Below are positions 7,778-14,958 of a stretch of DNA of 18,848 nt, piece by piece. The first letter of the stretch is position 1. Each line of letters begins with the position of its first letter. The notes beneath the pieces were generated by a model. The model did not search any database, was not told where the DNA came from, and saw only the letters and a list, made by a program, of their open reading frames with translations. Location: the NCBI GenBank assembly GCA_026387085.1, contig JAPLMK010000064.1, positions 1 to 18,848 of the forward strand, read 5' to 3'. Position numbers and translations under genes: made by a program. The DNA is from Candidatus Omnitrophota bacterium. GTDB lineage: Bacteria; Ratteibacteria; UBA8468; MWAK01.

Positions 7778-8620
7778 CTATACAATCCGGTTTAGTAAAT
7801 AATGACGTTCCCCGAGTTCGCGCAACGTTGGCGCGCTGACCCGGATTGTATTCTCATTTACCCGCGTGACATAAGGCAGCAACCCGCTGGCGTGACCCGC
7901 CTCGCCGTCAACAAGGGGCGCGTATCTTTCCGCAACGGCGCAGGAACCAAAGGCGATGGTCAAGACATAGGGCGGGGAAAGATGCCAGCTCCGTATCTTA
8001 TCCAGCGCCTTGACCGCGCGGGACGCGCCCTCGCGAATCCGGCGGCAGGCCTCGGCCGGGTGCAGCGAGACGCATAACTGGCGCGCCAGCGCCCGCTTGA
8101 CCGGCACGCCGATAAAGCCCTGCACTAACGGCGTCATCTCCGCCACAACCTCCTCGTCACCGGTCAGGAGCGCCAGCGGAATACCCCTCTCGGCAAGTAT
8201 AGCGGTCAGCAGTCCGGCCTCGCCCACCTCAACATCGTTCAGCCACGTGCCCTGGTTGCCTAAGTTTGAGCCGGTATGCTCAAGCACGCCGCGCGGTCCG
8301 CGCCGGGGATGTTGCCCGACCATAAAAAACGCGTCAAACGTGTCATCAACCCCAACCAGCGGATTTCCTTCACCGGTAATAAAGGTCGCCTCCGGGCTGA
8401 TGCGTCCGAAATCAAGCATCATATCAAAGCCGGAACCGTGTCCGTCGGCCACGACAAACTCGGTCGCCCCGGCCTCCTTTGCGCCCAGCACCGCGGCATT
8501 GACTTCATCCGCCAGGAACCCGCGCGCCATGCGGTAATAGGGATTGGCAATGTCGTTCAATTGGCGGTCGACGGAAACTCCCGCCACGCCCTCAAGGTCG
8601 GTAAGAATCAAGATTTTCAT
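7778..8620 (-). CDS. M55 family D-aminopeptidase-like metallopeptidase (DppA family)
   Basis: A 280-residue enzyme of the DppA family, zinc aminopeptidases acting on short D-amino-acid-containing peptides. The known metal ligands of Bacillus subtilis DppA (D8, E10, H60, H104, E133) match D8 and E10 in TDLEG, H61 in DGHG, H103 in GQHP and E133 in VGEAG; H114 in EHT matches the proposed catalytic histidine. The length is normal for the family. There is no signal peptide, so it is cytoplasmic. The ATG has AAGGAG 4 nt upstream. It lies 62 bp after the DUF4838 gene in a leftward run otherwise made largely of secreted carbohydrate-active-looking proteins. This suggests that it trims a D-amino-acid or amide-linked part of an imported product, or a peptidoglycan fragment. 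Its real substrate is unknown; some family members may act on other amides. Confidence 0.9.
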   Translation of the reverse strand: MKILILTDLEGVAGVSVDRQLNDIANPYYRMARGFLADEVNAAVLGAKEAGATEFVVADGHGSGFDMMLDFGRISPEATFITGEGNPLVGVDDTFDAFFMVGQHPRRGPRGVLEHTGSNLGNQGTWLNDVEVGEAGLLTAILAERGIPLALLTGDEEVVAEMTPLVQGFIGVPVKRALARQLCVSLHPAEACRRIREGASRAVKALDKIRSWHLSPPYVLTIAFGSCAVAERYAPLVDGEAGHASGLLPYVTRVNENTIRVSAPTLRELGERHYLLNRIV

Positions 8621-8682
8621 AGGACTCCTTTTGAAAAATTGTTTTGGAATAACGTTTAATCGCTAAGATTCAGAAACAACTC

Positions 8683-11037
8683 CTACTTAATTGCCGTCTG
8701 AATCTCATCCAGCGTCAGTTGAGCGTCACTCGCCACCACGTAAACCGGGCGCCAGATGCCGCCCATGTACATCATGTTGTAGACACGCACCGCCAGGAGA
8801 TTTTCGGCCCCGGGCCGTAATTTTCCGGTAACCTCGCAGAAGAAGGGCAAGTTCCAGATCTGGGCCGGAGTCAATTTGGTGCTCTCCAGGGTGTGGGCGA
8901 ATACCGGCTTGGAGTTGCCGTTCAGGTATATCCAACCCTCTTCGTCAATAGCGCCGAAGTACAGGTAGAGGTGCTTGCGTCCGAATTCCGCAGGCAGGGT
9001 AAAGCGGTGGCGGTACCAGCCAAAGCCGACGTAACCGGGAAAACCCTGGCTCTCCCAGCCGTTATCCAGGTCGGTCCGGTTCTTCACCCACTTGCTATCG
9101 TTAAACTTCCCGGCAAACCACTTTGCCTTCACGCCCACTTCCTTCGGGTCGGTCATAACCTTCCATTCCGCGCCCAGGCGCGCCACGTTCACCTGGCCCC
9201 GGGGCAATTCTACCGCCCGGTTGGCCTGTTTCAAACTCCGGCCCGAGACCACCCCGCGGATGCGGTCCGCCCAGGCGGGCAAAAGGTCGCCGCCTTCGGC
9301 TACATTGGTAATCCGTTCACGGGCGGCGATGGCGTCAAAACGGTCCAGTTTCGCCAGCAGGGCTTCCGGGTTTAAGTTTGCGTCCTTCCGGAGGAAATCA
9401 CTGAAACCATTAACTATCTGCGAGTAGAGCACCGACATCTCGGCAACCTCCACCCGGCGCAGGAACTCCGGCTGGCCGGAGGCGGCCGCCTTGGCTTTCT
9501 CAAAGAGGGCGGCTGACTTAGATAGGATATCCGGCGCAAGATAAGGAGCGCTCGGCGGGGCGGAAATTTTCATGAAAAAATTGGCCAGCAGTTTCTCGTC
9601 ATGAACCAGGTCGATATAGGCGCGCAACTGCGGAGCGGCCGGACCGTAATAACCATCCAGAAACTCCTGCAACAACTTCTGGTCATCCAGGTCGGGATTC
9701 CAGAGGAGTTTAGCAATCATCCAGGATTTAACGGCGCCGGACGGGGAGAGCGATTGCCCGTTGCCCTGCTCAAAGACCCCCTTGACCTGGTGGTCCCGGA
9801 AGAAGCGGATATTCGGACCAAGCACGCGCAGGTTTGGCTGGGCCTGAAGATAGTGATAAAAGTTAGTTACGTAATCCCAGATATAGAGCTGTTTGCTAAT
9901 CTTTGACCAGCCCTCGATATCCTCGCGGAACGCCTTGTTGTTCGGGTGAGAGAGCGGATGGGCAAAATCACACTCGATGGAACAGAGGCGTACTACCACG
10001 TTGGAACGGGGCTTAGTCAGTTTCGGGGGCGTGCGGGTATATTCGTAGGCAAAAGTATCTATCAAAACATCCGGAAATTCCTTCTCCAGCGCTTCGGCTA
10101 CAGCGTTGGCAAAACGGATGTTGGTGCCTGAGGGACTGCCTTCGGCATCATCCACCGCCTTGCAATTAGGGCAGGTGCACCAGTTATGATAGTCGTTCTG
10201 AGTGACGGAGATGATTTTGGCTTTAGGGTTAGCCCGGAGCCATTCCCGGGCGGTCTGTACCGCCGCCTGCAACATCTCCGGATTGGTCAGGCAGAGTTGC
10301 GCGCCGGAGGACAAGCGCTGGCCGTTAACTTCGGAGAACCACTCGGGATGCTTCTCGAAATAGAGGGCCGGCGGAACCAAAAAATAGAAAGTGTGGCAAT
10401 CACGCTCGGCGTATGAGATGTTGCCGCCGCGCGCTTCATCAAGCTGGTAAAAGCCGTTGTCCTTCATGCGCGCCGCCCAATCCTGGTCGAAACAGTCCAT
10501 AGAATACGTCTGGCGCCTTTCCAGGGGCGGAATATAACGGATATTAAGGCCGGCATCAACCGCCAGCATGGATTTTTTCGGAATAGTGCTTTCACTTTTA
10601 GTCCACCAGCGGCAACCAACCTGGTCCTCCAAAAATGTGTAAACGGCATAGAGCGTCCCGCGCGGCGCCCCGGGGCCGCCGGTGAGGATGAGGTGAGCGC
10701 CCGCAACTTTAATTATGATACCGTCCGCTCCCAGACCCTGGAGGGACAAATCCGGGGAGAGGGCTTTTGCGGCGCCCGGTCCGACCGCAATCTGCGGGGC
10801 ATTGCCGGCTTCGGCCGACGCCTTAACCGCGAAGTCCGCTCCGGTCACCTGCTTCAGGAACGAAGCAAGTTCCTGGGCGGCGCGGCGTTCCGGCGCTGAA
10901 GCATCCGGCGCCAGCGTGATAACAGAGATTGCCGCCCCGTCCCGGGCCAAAACTTTGGAACCAACAGCGCCCGCAACCCCGGCGCATCCGGTAAACATTA
11001 AGATTAAAAGAATCATAATCCGGCTCGTCTTTTGCAT
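8683..11037 (-). CDS. Secreted DUF4838-domain protein (GH20/alpha-glucuronidase-like), 784 aa
   Basis: Exported, possibly a lipoprotein: MILLILMFTGCAG ends in a lipobox-like FTGC (C18), although AGA just after it could serve signal peptidase I. Residues about 49-160 (APERRAAQELASFL, then IAVGPG) form the alpha/beta N-terminal domain shared by GH20 and alpha-glucuronidases. The DUF4838 barrel follows (about 185-450) with the diagnostic CTCPNC (C287, C289, C292). After a helical region comes a C-terminal GH2-like jelly roll (about 630-770, WYRHRFTLP). The family is linked to polysaccharide degradation but its reaction is poorly defined. The ATG at 11037 was chosen for its AAGGAG and because the signal sequence then starts at residue 1. 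An upstream ATG at 11091 overlaps the isomerase stop codon (TGATG) but has no Shine-Dalgarno and would add 18 hydrophilic residues. Confidence 0.88.
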   Translation of the reverse strand: MQKTSRIMILLILMFTGCAGVAGAVGSKVLARDGAAISVITLAPDASAPERRAAQELASFLKQVTGADFAVKASAEAGNAPQIAVGPGAAKALSPDLSLQGLGADGIIIKVAGAHLILTGGPGAPRGTLYAVYTFLEDQVGCRWWTKSESTIPKKSMLAVDAGLNIRYIPPLERRQTYSMDCFDQDWAARMKDNGFYQLDEARGGNISYAERDCHTFYFLVPPALYFEKHPEWFSEVNGQRLSSGAQLCLTNPEMLQAAVQTAREWLRANPKAKIISVTQNDYHNWCTCPNCKAVDDAEGSPSGTNIRFANAVAEALEKEFPDVLIDTFAYEYTRTPPKLTKPRSNVVVRLCSIECDFAHPLSHPNNKAFREDIEGWSKISKQLYIWDYVTNFYHYLQAQPNLRVLGPNIRFFRDHQVKGVFEQGNGQSLSPSGAVKSWMIAKLLWNPDLDDQKLLQEFLDGYYGPAAPQLRAYIDLVHDEKLLANFFMKISAPPSAPYLAPDILSKSAALFEKAKAAASGQPEFLRRVEVAEMSVLYSQIVNGFSDFLRKDANLNPEALLAKLDRFDAIAARERITNVAEGGDLLPAWADRIRGVVSGRSLKQANRAVELPRGQVNVARLGAEWKVMTDPKEVGVKAKWFAGKFNDSKWVKNRTDLDNGWESQGFPGYVGFGWYRHRFTLPAEFGRKHLYLYFGAIDEEGWIYLNGNSKPVFAHTLESTKLTPAQIWNLPFFCEVTGKLRPGAENLLAVRVYNMMYMGGIWRPVYVVASDAQLTLDEIQTAIK

Positions 11038-11090
11038 AATATTATCTCCTTTTTGTTTAACATTGCACAACACTCTTTTTCGGTCAGGCA

Positions 11091-11969
11091 TCAATCGTTA
11101 AATTTCACATACGGCTCCTGGGTCTCTGCCGGAGCAGCAACCGCGCACTCCTTCAAAAACCGGATACCCTCGGCGATTTCCCGGGGATAATCGTCGGAAG
11201 CAAACTCCTCCATCGAAATCCAGCCCGAAAATCCGCTCTTCTTTAAAGCAAAAAAGATTTCCACATAATCAATCAGCCCCTGTTCCAGAAATGCTTTGGA
11301 CGCTTCCCATTGGGCGCGCCGGGGCAAGGCAACAGGCGCGTATTTGGAGCTGAGCGTGAGAAACAGGTTTTTCGCGTGCACGTAGGCCAGGTGCTTGCCG
11401 AGCAATTCGCAGGCAGCCGAAGGGCGGACAAATCCCTCCAGCGCCGTGTTGGCCGGGTCATAAATCGCGCCGACGCATTCCGGGTCGAGCCCGCGCATCA
11501 TCTCCCGGATTGCCCACGGCGAAGCGGCAATATTTCCGGCGTGAATTTCCACGACATACCGGATACCGTATTCCCGTGAAAGCGGAACCAGCGCCTCCAA
11601 TCCGGCGCGGGACCGGCCCAATAATTCCAAAAAAGAATCCTTCTGATGCAACGATTCGTCAAAATTCCAGGCAAACCACGGCGGGGCAACCCGAAGCATT
11701 TTGCCCTTGACGGCGGCAACCGCCTCGCTCCACCGGCGCATCAAATCAATCTTCCAAAGCAGTCCGGCGTTAAGGTAGCCGACAACTTCCAGGCCGGCGG
11801 CGCTGGTCAACTTGTGCATCTCCAGCGCTTCCGCCGCCGCCGTCTCCAGCGAAGTCAAGCCCCATTCAATCCCGTCGGCTCCGGCCCGGCAACACATTTC
11901 CACAATTTGCGCCGTCGTCCATTTTTTCTTCAAAGCGTTGGTATTCACCGCAAACTTAAAAGCGCTCAT
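11091..11969 (-). CDS. Sugar phosphate isomerase/epimerase-like TIM-barrel protein
   Basis: A 292-residue cytoplasmic protein of the xylose-isomerase-like TIM-barrel (AP endonuclease 2) superfamily, most members of which isomerise, epimerise or dehydrate sugars with a divalent metal. Likely metal and substrate residues are E141 and H143 (VVEIHAGN), D171 and N174 (IYDPANT), H198 (YVHAKN) and E254 (SMEEF), spaced as in the family. There is no signal peptide. The ATG has AAGGAGG 8 nt upstream. It begins 23 bp after the stop of the 643-aa gene, so co-transcription is very likely. In context it probably converts the sugar released by the secreted proteins encoded around it. Which sugar cannot be told; hydroxypyruvate isomerase-like or inosose dehydratase-like activities are alternatives. 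Confidence 0.88.
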   Translation of the reverse strand: MSAFKFAVNTNALKKKWTTAQIVEMCCRAGADGIEWGLTSLETAAAEALEMHKLTSAAGLEVVGYLNAGLLWKIDLMRRWSEAVAAVKGKMLRVAPPWFAWNFDESLHQKDSFLELLGRSRAGLEALVPLSREYGIRYVVEIHAGNIAASPWAIREMMRGLDPECVGAIYDPANTALEGFVRPSAACELLGKHLAYVHAKNLFLTLSSKYAPVALPRRAQWEASKAFLEQGLIDYVEIFFALKKSGFSGWISMEEFASDDYPREIAEGIRFLKECAVAAPAETQEPYVKFND

Positions 11970-11992
11970 CCTATTCTCCTCCTTATGTTACC

Positions 11993-13924
11993 TCAGTATA
12001 ATTCCACCTCATAAATTCCGCCCCAGGAAGAACTGTTGGCGTTCGGCAGCACAATCCTGATTTTAACGGTCTGATACTGCTTGCCGAAATCCAGGTCCGC
12101 GGAATACTTCTCCGGCTTAAGAGACGCCGGCTCGAGTTTCCGCCACTCGCCTCCTTTCCAAATTAAAAATTCCACGCCGGCCAGCGACTGACCGTAAATA
12201 ACCGCCCGGGAAAATTTCGGCGTAAAGGTGGGGAACGCCATCTCCAGCCAGCCGGTGTCTCCGCTCTGCTGCCTCCAGCCGTAAAGATCGGTAATACCGT
12301 CAGTCAGCGAAACGGGAACCGAAAGAATATCGGTGTAGACATTCGGGCTCCAGGTGAACTCAATTTCCCGGCTGCGCCCGAAGAGAATATTGCCGGGTTT
12401 GGCCAGCGCTTTTTCCCCGGCGGCTACCTTTTCCCGCAACTGCGTCATTGACAACAGCCCTTTATCCCGGTCCGGACTGGTCAAAATCTTGACTTCCAGC
12501 GGCGCCAGATTGAATTCCAGCTTGCCGTCAACCAGCGTTACCGTCGCCGCATCGCGGAATACAAACAACTTGCCAAATTGTTTCAGCGCATCGGCGGAAA
12601 CCGTGATTTTAGCCGGCTTGTTATCCGGATTGACCGCGATTAGCAATACCTGTCCGCCGGCGACTTTCAGCATAACATCAGCCGTGCCGGAAGCGCGCTC
12701 AACTTTTACCGGCAATACCGGTTCCGGAGCGGTCAGCATGTCGGATAGCACCGCCAGCGATTCGTAAATAGATTCATAAGCATATTGCATGCCCACGCCG
12801 GCCGTGTACATGCAATAAAGAAAGGCCGTCGCGCCTTTGGCCCCATGCGCAATGCCGTCCCACAATGTCGCGTTGGTTTCATCGAAATCCGGGTTATCCG
12901 CAAAAATATCCTTAAAAGCATAATTAAAGGCCTGCGGGCACATCAGGAAGAGTACCGGCCGGTCCTGAACCGCTTCTCCGGCGGCCTTCCAAACTTTTTG
13001 CGCCGACACCACGCTCATGGAAACGCGCTTCAGGTCGGGATTGAGCCGCGGGTTGATGTAAGGATGCGGATTGATAATATCGCAGGCATCTAAATAGGCC
13101 TTGGGTTCACAGGAAATAATCATCACCGGATGATACGGGTCCAGTTCCGTAATATAGTCGTAAAGATACTTCAGGTAAACCGGAGAAATCATCCTTAATT
13201 CCGGTTCGTCGCATAAATAATACCACCAGAAATTCTTATTTCGGTTCTCGTCAATTACTTTTTTAATTCCCGCAAATACCCCGGGAGACGGTTTAATGTC
13301 CCTGGTCATTTCCGGATTAAATTCCGGCGTAATCCACTCTCCCGCCACAAGAACCTGGGTTCCCTGAAGCACGGCAGGGCATTTATCCTGGGGTGTCGGA
13401 TATTTCTCCAGATAGGCCGGGGTGACAAAATAGTTACCGTCACCCCCGTACCAGCCGCGCATGATGACCGGCTTGCCGTCAACTACCAGATTCCGGCCGC
13501 GGTCTATCCACACCATTGTTTCAGAACGCGGCAAGAGCATCTTCACTTCCGCCTCCGCCGCGCCCACCGCCTTCCCGTCTCCGGAAAATAATTTTACCGT
13601 AATCAGGGCCGTGCCGGGTATCATCGGCGCCGCGCCCAATTCAAAATTCACGTTACCATCGGCCACCGGGCATTCTATTTTTTGCGCCAGGCCGGCGCCT
13701 GCTGCTTCAACCGCCGCCCGGCAGCCCTTCAGCATATCCGGAGGCAAGTTAACTTTCAGCGTCCCGATTATCTTTTCATGCGGCTGGCCCGGATAAAAAC
13801 AGCCCCGGTAAAAAGGCTCGCGGAACGTAATGTTTCCGCTTGCCGGTAAAACTTGTTTCGTTTCCCCGGAAACAGAAAATGACAGCGCGGCCAGCAAAAG
13901 AACTGTTAAAAATAATTTCTGCAT
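11993..13924 (-). CDS. Secreted TIM-barrel glycosidase-like protein with DEP motif, 643 aa
   Basis: Exported: MQKLFLTVLLLAALSFSVSG is a clear Sec signal. A beta-sandwich (about 25-130) leads, through a VVDGKPVIMRGWYGG entry typical of GH2/GH5-like proteins, into a TIM barrel of about 260 residues. In it WYYLCDEPELR (D239, E240) is the likely acid/base strand, and a second acid would be expected near FLMCPQAF or later. A beta domain (about 410-490), a short helix and a C-terminal discoidin-like domain (about 515-643, ending IYEVELY) follow. The ATG has GGAGG about 10 nt upstream, with an extra AGG nearer. Spacing to the genes on both sides is 21-23 bp, the tightest in the cluster. No defined glycoside hydrolase family is recognised, and the activity is inferred from fold and context. 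Confidence 0.82.
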   Translation of the reverse strand: MQKLFLTVLLLAALSFSVSGETKQVLPASGNITFREPFYRGCFYPGQPHEKIIGTLKVNLPPDMLKGCRAAVEAAGAGLAQKIECPVADGNVNFELGAAPMIPGTALITVKLFSGDGKAVGAAEAEVKMLLPRSETMVWIDRGRNLVVDGKPVIMRGWYGGDGNYFVTPAYLEKYPTPQDKCPAVLQGTQVLVAGEWITPEFNPEMTRDIKPSPGVFAGIKKVIDENRNKNFWWYYLCDEPELRMISPVYLKYLYDYITELDPYHPVMIISCEPKAYLDACDIINPHPYINPRLNPDLKRVSMSVVSAQKVWKAAGEAVQDRPVLFLMCPQAFNYAFKDIFADNPDFDETNATLWDGIAHGAKGATAFLYCMYTAGVGMQYAYESIYESLAVLSDMLTAPEPVLPVKVERASGTADVMLKVAGGQVLLIAVNPDNKPAKITVSADALKQFGKLFVFRDAATVTLVDGKLEFNLAPLEVKILTSPDRDKGLLSMTQLREKVAAGEKALAKPGNILFGRSREIEFTWSPNVYTDILSVPVSLTDGITDLYGWRQQSGDTGWLEMAFPTFTPKFSRAVIYGQSLAGVEFLIWKGGEWRKLEPASLKPEKYSADLDFGKQYQTVKIRIVLPNANSSSWGGIYEVELY

Positions 13925-13945
13925 TTTTCCTTCCTCCGACGGCTC

Positions 13946-14833
13946 TTACATCTTACCCGGTTCAACCGGATAAGTGTTGGTGCCCCAAACCGGAACCTTA
14001 AGCTCTCCGCCCAGGATAACGGCTTTAATCATAAACTCGCCCGGCTTGAACAATTTAAAATCACCGGAAATTGATTTCAGCAAAACGGTCGCCCTCCAAA
14101 CCTTACCGTCCGAACCTTCTTCCGGCTTCAACTGCACCGTCGGCCCGCCGTTAATATCAAGCGGTTCCAGGTAGACCGAGCGATAGAAACGCAACGACAC
14201 GTCTTCGGCCGGTTCTTTCAGAGAGACAATAAATGTTACGCTGTCGCCCAACTCAATTTTTTGTTTTTGCGCCGCTGTATCCGACTTCATTTCCGCGTAA
14301 TTATCCGGCTTTTTCACCAGCTTGAGATATTTAACGTTCGTCTTGGAATTATAAGCATAAATAGCCAAAAAGCAAAGACCCTCTTTGGTTACGCCGCCCC
14401 GGTCGTTGATATTTTTCGCAAATATTCCGGACGGAATGTTGCTGCCAAACTCCGTGGTCGGAGAGCTGGGAATATCCGACATTATCGGCAGGGCCAGTCC
14501 CCGGGATTTTCCCGGAATCGGCGTGAACGCGGTAATCTCCCACACCACCCACGGATAATCCGGCGCCACCTTGACGTAACGCCCGGTAGCGCATTGGCTG
14601 TCAACACCGGAGTTGGAATCTATGATAAATCCTTCTCCGGATGGGTCAGGCAGCAGTTTTAACCCGGCCCGCCAGAAGTCAGCGCTGGCCTCCAGCGCGC
14701 CGTTCTTGATATTCTTGCCGTTTTCAATCCACAATGTGTTGCCGTCCGGATTCATAACCATCTCGGCGTTGACATTCACATAACCGCAAAAAATAACTGC
14801 GGCCGCCAACCAGAAAATTTTTAAGTATTTCAT
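13946..14833 (-). CDS. Secreted protein of unknown function, 295 aa
   Basis: Not recognised. A Sec signal (MKYLKIFWLAAAVIFCG, cleavage near VNA) precedes two apparent beta domains. The first (about 25-185) is jelly-roll-like with WIENGKN and a solvent-facing YPWVVWEIT strand, which could be a carbohydrate-binding module. The second (about 190-290) is Ig-like with PAEDVSLRFYRSVYLEP and a GEFMIKAVILGG strand. No catalytic motif is seen. The ATG at 14833 has an AAGGGGA Shine-Dalgarno; an in-frame TTG at 14863 has none and would add 10 polar residues ahead of the signal. It is the first gene of the leftward cluster and ends 21 bp before the DEP-motif protein gene, so it may be a binding partner or accessory of that enzyme. 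Confidence 0.75.
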   Translation of the reverse strand: MKYLKIFWLAAAVIFCGYVNVNAEMVMNPDGNTLWIENGKNIKNGALEASADFWRAGLKLLPDPSGEGFIIDSNSGVDSQCATGRYVKVAPDYPWVVWEITAFTPIPGKSRGLALPIMSDIPSSPTTEFGSNIPSGIFAKNINDRGGVTKEGLCFLAIYAYNSKTNVKYLKLVKKPDNYAEMKSDTAAQKQKIELGDSVTFIVSLKEPAEDVSLRFYRSVYLEPLDINGGPTVQLKPEEGSDGKVWRATVLLKSISGDFKLFKPGEFMIKAVILGGELKVPVWGTNTYPVEPGKM

Positions 14834-14889
14834 AATTTTCCCCTTTCCGTTCCGGTTTAACAATCAGAAAATTACGCCAGAACGGGTCA

Positions 14890-14918
14890 AATTTACCTGC
14901 CGGGCGGTTCCCGCGCAA
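14890..14918 (-). promoter_or_regulatory. Possible promoter of the six-gene cluster
   Basis: Minus-strand TTGCGC (14913-14918), 17-nt spacer, TAAATT (14890-14895), in the 125-bp gap after the dihydrolipoamide dehydrogenase gene. The -35 matches consensus at four of six positions. No terminator is visible between the two genes, so read-through is an alternative. Confidence 0.3.
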
Positions 14919-14958
14919 CCGGTCCGCGAAATATTTGGATAAATACGGCTGCGGCGCC

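Noticed and set aside
8010..8537. 175-codon plus-strand ORF opposite the M55 gene
   Set aside because: The minus-strand frame carries every expected metal ligand; this serine/proline-rich frame is a shadow.
11038..11091. Upstream ATG (11091) of the DUF4838 gene overlapping the isomerase stop
   Set aside because: It has no Shine-Dalgarno and would bury the signal peptide behind 18 hydrophilic residues; the ATG at 11037 has both a ribosome site and a proper signal.
14905..14921. CGGTT...AACCG hairpin as a terminator after lpdA
   Set aside because: A short stem without a U-tract, and it overlaps the candidate promoter of the next gene.
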